Below the pieces are notes generated by a model. The model saw only the letters and a program-made list of their open reading frames with translations. It was not told where the DNA came from and ran no database searches. A stretch of 64,000 nt of DNA. It comes from Lacticaseibacillus kribbianus (GTDB taxonomy: Bacteria > Bacillota > Bacilli > Lactobacillales > Lactobacillaceae). Position 1 is the first letter of the stretch, and the number at the start of each line of letters is the position of its first letter. The DNA is taken from NCBI RefSeq assembly GCF_020180945.1, contig NZ_JAIPUL010000001.1, positions 62,001 to 126,000 on the forward strand, in the 5' to 3' direction. A program made the position numbers and the translations under genes. Below, piece by piece: positions 52,048-60,094 of the stretch.

Positions 52048-52422
52048 TCAGGCGTGGTGGGCGAACGGGTTCGGGCCGCCGCCGCCGTAATGCGCGATCT
52101 TTTCGCTCAGCCGGTCGTAGGTGCCCTGCACCTCTTGGAGCTTGGCCGCGATGGTGGCCAGCTGGTCCTCTAGGAGCCGCTTGCGCGCGTCCGTGGTCTG
52201 CGGCCCGACCTGGTAAAGGGCGATGTATTCGATCAACGCCTCGATCGACACCCCGGCGGCGCGCATGCACTTGGCGAAGTTGCACCAGTCAAGCGCCGCC
52301 GTGTCGTACTCCCGGTAGCCGGATTGACTCCGCGGCACCGGCGGAATGGCGCCGACGCGCTCCCAGTAGCGCAGCGTGTCGGCCGAGACGTCGAGCGTCT
52401 CGGCCACTTTTTGAATGTTCAT
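52048..52422 (-). CDS. MerR-family regulator
   Basis: A 124-residue regulator. The helix-turn-helix IQKVAETLDVSADTLRYWER with GAIPPVPRSQSGYREY is the classic MerR start. A dimerisation coiled coil runs over about residues 80-115. It has no cysteine cluster for metal binding, and resembles the AdhR/NmlR-like aldehyde or thiol-stress group in its early sequence (CMRAAGVSIEALIEYI). ATG 52422 follows GGAGG. Its promoter has the 19-base spacer and central dyad expected for MerR activation. Confidence 0.9.
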   Translation of the reverse strand: MNIQKVAETLDVSADTLRYWERVGAIPPVPRSQSGYREYDTAALDWCNFAKCMRAAGVSIEALIEYIALYQVGPQTTDARKRLLEDQLATIAAKLQEVQGTYDRLSEKIAHYGGGGPNPFAHHA

Positions 52423-52445
52423 GGCATGGCCTCCTTGCTGACTCT

Positions 52446-52476
52446 ATCCTAAACCTTGAAGCGTGCTCCAAGGCAA
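52446..52476 (-). promoter_or_regulatory. MerR-type promoter with 19-base spacer and dyad
   Basis: Minus strand: -35 TTGCCT (52471-52476), a 19-base spacer, -10 TAGGAT (52446-52451). A dyad CCTTGGAGC..GCTTCAAGG spans 52454-52473, as for MerR-family activator sites. Confidence 0.85.
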
Positions 52477-52635
52477 CCCGATTGGAAAAAAGTTTTGGAA
52501 ACGCGGCGGCGCCTCGGATCCGCGCTGTCGGTCACCGGGACCGGGACGTTTTTGCCGCCTACGAGGGTTCGCGGTGTCGGTGGCCCGGGTCAATCCGGTA
52601 TCATTGAGTTAGGACACAATCAAGGAGGACACCGC

Positions 52636-54918
52636 ATGCATCCCTACCAGAACCCCGCGCTGACGATTCGCGCGCGCGTCGAAGACCTGCTGGCCCGCAT
52701 GACGACGCAGGAGAAAATCGGCCAGGTCAACCAGCGGCTATACGGCTGGCAGTGCTACGAGCACACGCCGGCCGGGTTTGCCCTGACCGCCGCCTTCAAG
52801 GCCCACGTCGAATGGGGCGGCGGCCTCGGGGCGCTGTACGGCCTGTTTCGCGCCGACCCATGGAGCGGCCGGGACTACGACAGCGGCGTGCGCGCCTGGG
52901 CGTCGGCGGACCTGGCCAACGCGATTCAGCGCTACGTGATCGCGCACTCGCGGCTGGGCATCCCCGCGCTTTTGGTCGAGGAGGCCCCGCACGGCCACCA
53001 GGCGCTGGACGCGACGGGCTACCCGACCAACCTGGCCAAGGCCAACGCCTTCGACCCGACGCTGGTGGCGCAGGCCGCCGCCCTTCAGCGCCGCGAGCTG
53101 CGGGCCAAGGGGGTCAACCTCGCGCTGGTGACGACGCTGGATCTGATGAAGGACCCGCGGTGGGGCCGAAGCGAGGAGACCTTCGGCGAAAGCCCGGGTG
53201 TGGCTGCGGCCCACACGCGGGCGGTGATCGCCGGCTTTCAGGGCGACCTGCTGGCGGACGACTGGTGGGACCGGCCGGCGGCGCCCGACGCCGGGGATTA
53301 TACGGGCGTGGTGATCAAGCACCTGATTGGTCAGGGCGAGGCGCTTGGCGGCCACAACGCCGGCACCGTGCCGATCGGGGCGCGCGAGTTCGCCGACGTG
53401 TACGACCCACTGCTGGCCGCGGTGCACGACGCCGCCGGAGTGATGGCCGCGTACAACGACCTCGATGGGGTGCCGTGCCACGCCAACCGGGACCTCCTGA
53501 CGGCACGGCTGCGCGGGCGCCACGGGTTCGCCGGCCTCGTGATGGCCGATGGCACCGCGCTGGACCGGCTGACCGAGCTGTACGGGGACGCGCCGACCGC
53601 GGCGGCCCGAGCGCTGCACGCCGGGGTCGACCTCAGCCTGTGGGACGCGGTGTACCCGCGCATCGCGGCGACCGACGCGCGGGTGCAAGCCGAACTGGAC
53701 ACCGCGGTCGGTCGGGTGTTGGCCGTCAAGTTCGCGCTGGGCCTGTTCGACCGGCCGCTGGTGCCGTCCAGTACCCCGGCCGACTTCGAAGCACTGGCCG
53801 CCGCGGCCGCGCCGGTCAACCGCGCACTGGCGCAGGAAAGCGTGACGCTGGTGCAAAACCGCGGCGGCCTGCTGCCGCTGACGCGCGGCACGGCGGTCGC
53901 CGCCATCGGCCCGCACGTCGGCTTCATCGACCACTGGCTGGGCGACTACACCGGCCCGCAGCCGGCCCGCACGCGGCTGCTGCCGGAGGCGCTTCGCGAC
54001 TACACCGGCGCGGTCACCACGGCCGTCGGCAGCGCGATTCGCACGCCGGCGCCGGACGACCGGCTGATTCAGGCGGCGGTGGCGGCCGCGGCGACCGCCG
54101 ACGTCATCGTGCTGACGCTCGGCGGCTCCAGCGCGCGGACGGCTGACGCGACCTTTTTGGCCAACGGGGCGCTGGCCAGCGGTGCGACTGACACGGACAG
54201 CGGCGAGAACGTCGATGTGGCCAGCCTGACGCTCGGCGGCGACCAGCTGCGGCTGCTTGAGGTGCTGCACGCCACCGGCAAGCCGATCGTCGCGGTGATG
54301 GTGCAGGGGCGGCCGTACGACATCCGCCCGGTGTTGCGGCTGGCCGACGCGGTGATGCTGGCCTGGTACCCCGGTCAGCACGGGCCCCAGGCGGTCGCCG
54401 ACCTGCTGTTCGGCGCGGTCGAGCCGACAGGCCGCCTGCCGATCAGCTACCCGCGAAGCGTCGGGCAGCTGCCGGTCTACTACTACCAGCGCCACGCGGC
54501 CAAAAACGCGGACTACTGCGACGAAAGCGGCGCGCCGCTGCTGCCGTTCGGCTTCGGCCTGAACTACTCGGGGGCCGGCGTCACGGCGCTTACCGCGCAG
54601 TGGGTGGGCACGCACGCGGAGGTCGTCGCCACGGTCCGCAACCCAAGCGCCGAGCCGGCGACGGTGCCGGTGATTGTGTTTGCCAGGCCGTGCGGCACCA
54701 CGGTTTTGCCGCAGGAGAAGCGGCTGGCGGGCTTCACCCGCGTCACCGTCGCGGCGCATGCCACGCAGCAGGTGACGCTGCGCGTGCCCGCGGCGACTTT
54801 GGCCTACACCGATGAGGCGATGCGCCCGGCGCTGCCGCGGCGCGTGACCTTCGAGACGCCGTGCGGGGACCTTGAGGCGGCGGTGGACTTGGCCGCCACG
54901 GTCCCCACCGGTCGGTGA
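52636..54918 (+). CDS. GH3 beta-glycosidase
   Basis: A 760-residue glycosidase without a signal peptide. The N-terminal GH3 barrel starts at RARVEDLLARMTTQEKIGQ; the KHLIGQGEALGGHN and nucleophile region GFAGLVMADGTALDRL (near residue 300) follow. In many GH3 beta-glucosidases the nucleophile sits in SDW; here it is ADG, a known variant branch. The alpha/beta sandwich (AVAAIGPHVG) and a C-terminal fibronectin III-like domain (LPFGFGLNYS onward) complete it. The substrate is probably a beta-glucoside or xyloside. ATG 52636 follows AAGGAGG; it is divergent from the MerR operon. Confidence 0.9.
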   Translation: MHPYQNPALTIRARVEDLLARMTTQEKIGQVNQRLYGWQCYEHTPAGFALTAAFKAHVEWGGGLGALYGLFRADPWSGRDYDSGVRAWASADLANAIQRYVIAHSRLGIPALLVEEAPHGHQALDATGYPTNLAKANAFDPTLVAQAAALQRRELRAKGVNLALVTTLDLMKDPRWGRSEETFGESPGVAAAHTRAVIAGFQGDLLADDWWDRPAAPDAGDYTGVVIKHLIGQGEALGGHNAGTVPIGAREFADVYDPLLAAVHDAAGVMAAYNDLDGVPCHANRDLLTARLRGRHGFAGLVMADGTALDRLTELYGDAPTAAARALHAGVDLSLWDAVYPRIAATDARVQAELDTAVGRVLAVKFALGLFDRPLVPSSTPADFEALAAAAAPVNRALAQESVTLVQNRGGLLPLTRGTAVAAIGPHVGFIDHWLGDYTGPQPARTRLLPEALRDYTGAVTTAVGSAIRTPAPDDRLIQAAVAAAATADVIVLTLGGSSARTADATFLANGALASGATDTDSGENVDVASLTLGGDQLRLLEVLHATGKPIVAVMVQGRPYDIRPVLRLADAVMLAWYPGQHGPQAVADLLFGAVEPTGRLPISYPRSVGQLPVYYYQRHAAKNADYCDESGAPLLPFGFGLNYSGAGVTALTAQWVGTHAEVVATVRNPSAEPATVPVIVFARPCGTTVLPQEKRLAGFTRVTVAAHATQQVTLRVPAATLAYTDEAMRPALPRRVTFETPCGDLEAAVDLAATVPTGR

Positions 54919-55083
54919 GCGGCGTTGGCCCACCCGGTGGGGTCGGCGCGGCGGCCGACGCGGGCGGGGCATTCGGGTGCGGGACGCCCGGCGGCCGCGA
55001 TTGGTCCAGTCCGAATGCGTGAAAACGCTGGCATTTTCCCTTGGGTCGGCCCGTACTTCGTGGTAAGCTACCCCTGTACGGCG

Positions 55084-55099
55084 ACTGGTCGAGACCAGT
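55084..55099 (+). promoter_or_regulatory. Small hairpin in the leader of the YitT-type gene
   Basis: ACTGGTC/GACCAGT with a two-base loop, near the expected 5' end of the transcript after an extended -10-like TGGTAAGCT. The role is unknown; it could be an operator. Confidence 0.4.
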
Positions 55100-55117
55100 C
55101 CGGAAGGGATGCGGAGA

Positions 55118-55801
55118 ATGGATACAAGAGATTGGCGCGGGTGGCAGCTGGCAGGCTTTTTGCTCCTGTCAATTACGCTCAACGCGCTGGGCAACGGGCT
55201 GACCGTCTGCCTGAACCTGGGGTCGGCGCTGTGGACCGCCAGTTCGGTGAACCTCAGCCACGCGACGGGGATGTCGCTTGGGAACATGATGATGCTGATG
55301 GGGGCGGCGGTGATCATCACCAACGCCCTGATCATCGGCAAGCTGCAGTGGCGGCGGGTGCTGGGAAACCTGGTGTTCATGACGCCGTTCTCCTACCTCG
55401 TGCAGGGGGCGACGCGGTTGATTCAGCTGACGCCGGTGCAGAGCCTGCCGCTGTGGGCCCGGGTGCTGCTGGATTTTGCCGGCATCAGCCTAGTTGGCAT
55501 CGCGGTGTCGTTGTACCAGCGCGTCAACATCATGGTGCACCCCAACGATGACATGATGCAGATTGTGCGCTTCAAGTTCTTCAAGGGCCGCGCCGTGCTC
55601 GCCCAGTGGGGAACGTACCTGATTCCGCTGACGCTGATTGCCTTGTCGGCCGTCTTCACGCACCGCGTGTGGGCGGTCAACCTCGGCACCGCCTTCGCCC
55701 TGATCTTCCAGGGCTCAATCGTCGGCTGGGCCGACCTGCACATCTTCCCAGGCCTCAAGCACCGCCACATCGACGGCGTGATTGTGAATCGCGAGGACTG
55801 A
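55118..55801 (+). CDS. YitT/YczE-type membrane protein
   Basis: A 227-residue protein with six predicted membrane helices. Early ITLNALGNGLTVCLNLGSALW and the mid-region NIMVHPNDDMMQIVRFKF resemble the YczE/YyaS/DUF6198 group of Firmicutes membrane proteins with no assigned transport substrate. ATG 55118 is nine bases after AAGGG; an ATG at 55109 is too near. It is monocistronic, with a terminator after it. Confidence 0.8.
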   Translation: MDTRDWRGWQLAGFLLLSITLNALGNGLTVCLNLGSALWTASSVNLSHATGMSLGNMMMLMGAAVIITNALIIGKLQWRRVLGNLVFMTPFSYLVQGATRLIQLTPVQSLPLWARVLLDFAGISLVGIAVSLYQRVNIMVHPNDDMMQIVRFKFFKGRAVLAQWGTYLIPLTLIALSAVFTHRVWAVNLGTAFALIFQGSIVGWADLHIFPGLKHRHIDGVIVNRED

Positions 55802-55817
55802 CAAAAGTGAACAGACC

Positions 55818-55860
55818 AAATAACCGGTGACTTGCCACGAGGGCGGGTCACCGGTTATTT
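55818..55860. terminator. Terminator after the YitT-type gene
   Basis: AAATAACCGGTGAC (55818-55831) and GTCACCGGTTATTT (55847-55860) are perfectly complementary. Confidence 0.93.
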
Positions 55861-55892
55861 GTGTCGCGCGAAAATATGGCGGGCGCCATCTA

Positions 55893-56049
55893 GCTGGTGC
55901 CTAGGACCGCGCCGCCTCGCCCTCTGCTGAAACGGGCTCCCCGGCGCAGCGGCGCTTCGTCCAGCTAAGGGTGCCGCCCGGGCCAAAGTGCGGCCCATGC
56001 GTCAGCCATACGCTGGCCGAGCGCCTAAGTGCGCGCCGCCTCGCCCTCT
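55893..56049 (-). repeat. Family-1 structured repeat overlapping the end of the AraC-type gene
   Basis: Minus-strand unit beginning AGAGGGCGAGGCGGCGCGC near 56049 and ending GGAGCCCGTTTC near 55927, with a second truncated head to its left. The central hairpin has GGGCC/GGCCC around GCACTTT. The TAG stop and last codons of the AraC gene are read from the unit's head. Confidence 0.83.
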
Positions 56050-56900
56050 GCATGCATTTTGTTACGGTAGCTCAGTGGGGCCACGCCCATGTAGGCCTTG
56101 AAGGCGTGGTGGAAGGTCTTTGTGCTGCCGAAGCCGCACATCGCCGCGACCCTCGGCATCGGGTCGTCCGAGTCGACCAGCAGGAAGCAGGCCTTCATCA
56201 GGCGGTAATCGGTCAGGAAGCGGCCGAAGGTGGCGCCGGTGTTTTTCTTGAAAAAGCGGGCGAAGTACTGCGGATTGAAGCCCAGCACGCCGGCGATGGC
56301 GGTCAGCGTGATCTCCTCTTCGTAGTGCGCATCGATGTAGTCGTAGATCTGGTTGAGCTGGCCCATGGTGGTCTGGGCGCGCAGGGCGGCGCCATCATTT
56401 TGGGCCGGTGCGGTGCGCGGCGGCACGGCCTGGTCCAGGAGGTCCAGCAGGAGGTAGAGGTGACCCAGCACGGCCAGGCGATCCAGCGGGTCCTGGGCCG
56501 CGGCAAACAGCGCATTCAGCGCCCGGTTGAACGCGGCCACCGTCGCCCGCGGCCAGTCCTGGCTTGCGGGCTGGCGCGTGGTGAAAAGCCGCGCGAGGTC
56601 GGACACGGATTTTTGCATTGCCTGGGTGTCGAACAGGCCGAGGTCGAACTGGTAGACGTGGCGCAGCGAGTTGGGCGCCGGGAGGAAGTAATGGGGCTGA
56701 CCGCTGGCAATCAGGAACACGTCGCCGGCGTTCAGCTGGATGACCTGGCCGGCCACGCCGATGCGAATCGTGCCGGCGATGGCCTGGATGATCTCAATCT
56801 CCTTGTGCCGGTGCGGTGCGACCGGGCCCAAGCCCAGGTCGGGGAAGGCGCGGAAGGTCAGGGGTTCGTGCCAAGGGGGAATCTCAATGTATGCAGACAT
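56025..56900 (-). CDS. AraC-family transcriptional regulator
   Basis: A 291-residue regulator. An N-terminal cupin sugar-sensing domain (HRHKEIEIIQAIAG, GDVFLIASGQPHYF; residues 30-90) is followed by two C-terminal helix-turn-helix motifs (ITLTAIAGVLGFNPQYFARF and PRVAAMCGFGSTKTFHHAF). It is divergent from the dehydrogenase cluster it probably activates. The final codons HAEGEAART and the stop lie inside a family-1 repeat, so the C-terminus appears to have been replaced by repeat insertion. I saw no strong ribosome site; GAGG lies near the start. Confidence 0.88.
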   Translation of the reverse strand: MSAYIEIPPWHEPLTFRAFPDLGLGPVAPHRHKEIEIIQAIAGTIRIGVAGQVIQLNAGDVFLIASGQPHYFLPAPNSLRHVYQFDLGLFDTQAMQKSVSDLARLFTTRQPASQDWPRATVAAFNRALNALFAAAQDPLDRLAVLGHLYLLLDLLDQAVPPRTAPAQNDGAALRAQTTMGQLNQIYDYIDAHYEEEITLTAIAGVLGFNPQYFARFFKKNTGATFGRFLTDYRLMKACFLLVDSDDPMPRVAAMCGFGSTKTFHHAFKAYMGVAPLSYRNKMHAEGEAART

Positions 56901-56973
56901 GACGACCTCGCAAAAGTCATTTTTCGGGAAAATAGCGTCAAGAACCGGGGAGGAAAGCGCTTCACCTAGTCAT

Positions 56974-56979
56974 TATAAT
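56974..56979 (+). promoter_or_regulatory. -10 element of the dehydrogenase cluster
   Basis: Consensus TATAAT with no good -35 upstream, which suits an AraC-activated promoter. Confidence 0.5.
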
Positions 56980-57014
56980 GAACTCGATCAGAAAATACGA
57001 GGAGATGACATGAA

Positions 57015-58082
57015 ATGACATTGAAAATCGGCATCATCGGCTGTGGCGGCATCGCCAACGGCAAGCACCTGCCCGCCCTGCACCAGCTGGACGTTGACCT
57101 CGTCGCGTTCTGCGACCTGATTCCGGAGCGCGCGGAAAAGGCGGCCAAGGAGTACGGCACCGCGGACGCCAAGGTCTTCACCGACTACCGCGAGCTGTTG
57201 AAGGAGGACCTCGATGTCGTCCACGTGCTGACGCCCAACGCCGCGCACGCGCCGTTGACCATCGCGGCGCTTGAGGCCGGCTGCCACGTGATGTGCGAAA
57301 AGCCGATGGCCAAGACGGCGGCGGAGGCCCAGGCGATGCTGGACGCCGCGCGCCGCACCGGCAAGAAGCTGACCATCGGCTACCAAAACCGCTGCCGCAA
57401 GGACTCCCTGTACCTGCACGAAATCTGCCAGGAGGGCCAGCTCGGTGACATCTACTTCGCCAAGGCGCACGCGGTGCGTCGGCGTGCCGTGCCGACCTGG
57501 GGCGTTTTCCTTGACCACGAGGCGCAGGGCGGCGGGCCGTTGATCGACATCGGCACCCATGCGCTGGACCTGACGCTGTGGATGATGGATAACTACGAGC
57601 CGGCCATGGTGGTCGGCCAGACCTACCGCGAGCTGGGCGACAACCCGAACTCGGCCAACGCCTGGGGCCCGTGGGATCCCAAGAAGTTCACCGTCGAGGA
57701 CTCCGCGTTCGGCTTCGTCAAGATGAAGAACGGCGCGACCATTTTCCTTGAGTCCAGCTGGGCGCTTAACACCCTGGACGTCAAGGAGGCCAAGACCACG
57801 CTTTGCGGCAGCAAGGGCGGCGCGGACATGAACAACGGCCTGACCATCAACGGTGAGGACCACGCGACCCTGTACCAAAAGGACATCGACCTGAGCACCG
57901 GCGGCGTCGCGTTCTTCGACGGCGCAGGCGACGACCCGGCCCTGACCGAGGCGCGCCAGTGGATTGCGGCCGTCGAAAACGACACCGACCCGCTGGTGCG
58001 TCCGGAGCAGGCGCTTGTGGTCACTCAGATTCTGGAGGCCATCTACAAGTCGGCCAAGACCGGCCAGCCGGTGGTGTTCTAA
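57015..58082 (+). CDS. Gfo/Idh/MocA-family oxidoreductase 1
   Basis: NAD(P)-dependent sugar dehydrogenase, 355 residues. The Rossmann motif GIIGCGGIANGKH is at the N-terminus, EKPMAKTAAEA near residue 95 carries the conserved EKP, and GGGPLIDIGTHALDLTLW near 173 holds the catalytic histidine and aspartate. ATG 57015 follows GAGGAG at ten bases. It is first in the AraC-linked cluster. A 546-base gap with repeats separates it from the thuA-like gene, so the later genes may have their own start or be read through. Confidence 0.9.
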   Translation: MTLKIGIIGCGGIANGKHLPALHQLDVDLVAFCDLIPERAEKAAKEYGTADAKVFTDYRELLKEDLDVVHVLTPNAAHAPLTIAALEAGCHVMCEKPMAKTAAEAQAMLDAARRTGKKLTIGYQNRCRKDSLYLHEICQEGQLGDIYFAKAHAVRRRAVPTWGVFLDHEAQGGGPLIDIGTHALDLTLWMMDNYEPAMVVGQTYRELGDNPNSANAWGPWDPKKFTVEDSAFGFVKMKNGATIFLESSWALNTLDVKEAKTTLCGSKGGADMNNGLTINGEDHATLYQKDIDLSTGGVAFFDGAGDDPALTEARQWIAAVENDTDPLVRPEQALVVTQILEAIYKSAKTGQPVVF

Positions 58083-58375
58083 CCCAGGGCGAAGAGGCGC
58101 GCACTTAGCGGGACGGGTAGCCTAGCCGAGGCACTTGGGACCCGGTCTTGGTTCCAAGTGACACGGCGTAGCTAGCCGCTCCCGCGTAGCGCCTCGTAGC
58201 CCGACGATACCCAGGGCGATGAGGTGCGCACCTAGCGGGACGGGTAGCCTAGCCGAGGCACTTGGGACCCGGTCTTGGTTCCAAGTGACACGGCGTAGCT
58301 AGCCGCTCCCGCGTAGCGCCTCGTAGCCCGACGATACCCAGGGCGAAGAGGCGCGCACTTAGCGGCTAGGAAGCA
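58081..58375 (+). repeat. Family-1 structured repeat array, 127-bp period
   Basis: ACCCAGGGCG occurs at 58082, 58209 and 58336. The first two units are nearly identical; the third is cut after about 37 bases. The array starts at the stop codon of the oxidoreductase gene. Central hairpin: CACTTGG.ACC / GGT.CCAAGTG around CGGTCTT; outer arms GCGGGACGGGTAGC and GCTAGCCGCTCCCGC pair. Confidence 0.9.
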
Positions 58376-58432
58376 TTTACGTCACGGTGTAGGGCGGAGG
58401 CTCGGACAGGCCGCTGCTGCAGGCGGAGGAAC

Positions 58433-58551
58433 GGGGCGAGCCAGCGTGAAATTGCTGTTAGCGGGCGGTCTTGGCCCGCTTACAGCAACGGCGGGTCGCA
58501 AGACCGCACTTTGGGCTTGCGGGAGCCGCACGCGTTCCGCCGCCTCGCCCC
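58433..58551 (+). repeat. Family-2 structured intergenic element, copy 2
   Basis: Outer arms GGGGCGAG (58433-58440) and CTCGCCCC (58544-58551). Hairpin 1 is TTGCTGT.AGCGGGC / GCCCGCT.ACAGCAA around GGTCTT; hairpin 2 is CGCAAG/CTTGCG with GCACTTT in the loop. The inverted copy at 14146-14290 has the same plan with compensated arm changes. No gene lies in 58083-58628. Confidence 0.82.
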
Positions 58552-58628
58552 GGAGCCGTAAGCAATAGCCTGCCCGATCCGGAGCCCGGCCCTGGCCCAA
58601 ACGTTGATTGAACAGGAGGAAAAAGACA

Positions 58629-59345
58629 TTGATCAAAGTCACAATCTGGAACGAATTTCGGCATGAGAAGTCGGAGCCGGCGGTGCAAGCCGTCTACCCC
58701 GAGGGCATTCACAAGCAGCTGGCCAGCTTCCTGGCGGCGCCGGATGTGCAAGTGCGCACCGCGACGCTGGACGAGCCGGACAACGGCCTGCCGCAAAGCG
58801 TGCTCGACGACACCGACGTGCTGCTGTGGTGGGGACACATGGCCCACGGCGACGTGCAGGACGCCACGGTTGAGCGCGTGTACGACCGCGTGATGGCTGG
58901 CATGGGCCTGATCGTGCTCCACTCGGGCCACTTCTCCAAGATTTTCAAGAAGCTGATGGGCACCACCTGCAACCTGAAGTGGCGCGAGGACGGCCACCAC
59001 GCGCGCATCTGGAACGTCAAGCCGAGCCACCCGATTGCGGCCGGCATCCCCGACCACATCGAGCTGCCGCAAGAGGAGATGTACGGCGAGCAGTTCGACG
59101 TGCCGACGCCTGACGACCTGATCTTCATCTCCTGGTTCCCGGGCGGCGAGGTCTTCCGCAGCGGCATGACCTTCCACCGCGGCAACGGCAAAATTTTCTA
59201 CTTCCAGCCGGGCCACGAGACTTACCGCAGCTACTACCTGCCGGACGTGCAGCGCGTGATTCAAAACGCGGTGCGCTGGTGTGCACCGGATGACCCGCGG
59301 CCGCGCGTGTTCGACAACTACCAGCCACTGGAGGACCTGTCATGA
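58629..59345 (+). CDS. ThuA-like trehalose utilisation protein
   Basis: A 238-residue protein of the ThuA family (class I glutamine amidotransferase-like fold) linked to disaccharide catabolism. It begins [33 protein letters not shown] near residue 60, [11 protein letters not shown] near 95 and [14 protein letters not shown] near 195 are family features. I take TTG 58629 as start: AGGAGG lies nine bases upstream, and the in-frame TTG at 58608 overlaps that site. It overlaps the next gene by four bases. Confidence 0.87.
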   Translation: MIKVTIWNEFRHEKSEPAVQAVYPEGIHKQLASFLAAPDVQVRTATLDEPDNGLPQSVLDDTDVLLWWGHMAHGDVQDATVERVYDRVMAGMGLIVLHSGHFSKIFKKLMGTTCNLKWREDGHHARIWNVKPSHPIAAGIPDHIELPQEEMYGEQFDVPTPDDLIFISWFPGGEVFRSGMTFHRGNGKIFYFQPGHETYRSYYLPDVQRVIQNAVRWCAPDDPRPRVFDNYQPLEDLS

Positions 59346-60094
59346 TGAAATCCGCACTCCAGCTTTACAGTATCGGCGCCGCCATGCAGCAGGCGCCGAT
59401 CCCGACGCTCGAGCAGGTCGGCAAGATGGGCTACCAAGGCGTCGAATTCGCCGGCTACTTCGACCAGCCGGCCGAGGCCCTGCGCGCGACGGTGAAGGAC
59501 GCGGGGATGGCAATCGCCGGCTCGCACCTGGGCTACGACTCGTTGGTTGATCACCTCGAGGCCGTGATCGCCTACGAGCGGCCGCTGGGCAACCGCAACC
59601 TGATCGTGCCGTGGATGGCCTTCGACACCCTGGCGGAGTGGGATGAGGCGTTCGCCAAGCTTGAGGCGATCGGCCAAAAGGCGCACGGTCTGGGCTACGA
59701 GCTGATCTACCACAACCACGGCCACGAGTTCATGACCTTCCCGGGCGTCGACCTGCTGGACCGGATGTACCAGAAGACGTCGCACATCAAGTTCGAGGTC
59801 GACGTCTACTGGCTAGCCTACGCCGGCATGGACGTCACCGCATGGCTTGAGGCCCACCAGGACCGCGTGGCAATGCTGCATATGAAGGACCTAGCCGAGC
59901 TTGGCGGCGAGCGCCAAAGCGTGGAGCTGGGCACCGGCGTCTTGCCGCTGCGCCAGTACACCGAATTCGCCAAAGCGCACGGCATCACCTGGCTGGTGGT
60001 CGAGCAGGAGGCCTTCGCCCAAGACGAGCCGATGGCGGCCGCGGCCAAGAATGCGGCGTACCTGAACCAACTGATCAAGGAGGTTGAACGATGA
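59342..60094 (+). CDS. Sugar phosphate isomerase/epimerase-like TIM barrel 1
   Basis: A 250-residue AP_endonuc_2-type barrel. Possible metal ligands lie in YHNHGHEF (near residue 122), KFEVDVYW (near 146), MLHMKD (near 178) and VVEQEAF (near 219). Such proteins act as isomerases, epimerases or, in 3-keto-sugar pathways, as eliminases. The ATG overlaps the thuA-like stop and its own stop overlaps the next start (ATGA both times), so the three genes are tightly coupled. The exact reaction is unknown. Confidence 0.88.
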   Translation: MMKSALQLYSIGAAMQQAPIPTLEQVGKMGYQGVEFAGYFDQPAEALRATVKDAGMAIAGSHLGYDSLVDHLEAVIAYERPLGNRNLIVPWMAFDTLAEWDEAFAKLEAIGQKAHGLGYELIYHNHGHEFMTFPGVDLLDRMYQKTSHIKFEVDVYWLAYAGMDVTAWLEAHQDRVAMLHMKDLAELGGERQSVELGTGVLPLRQYTEFAKAHGITWLVVEQEAFAQDEPMAAAAKNAAYLNQLIKEVER

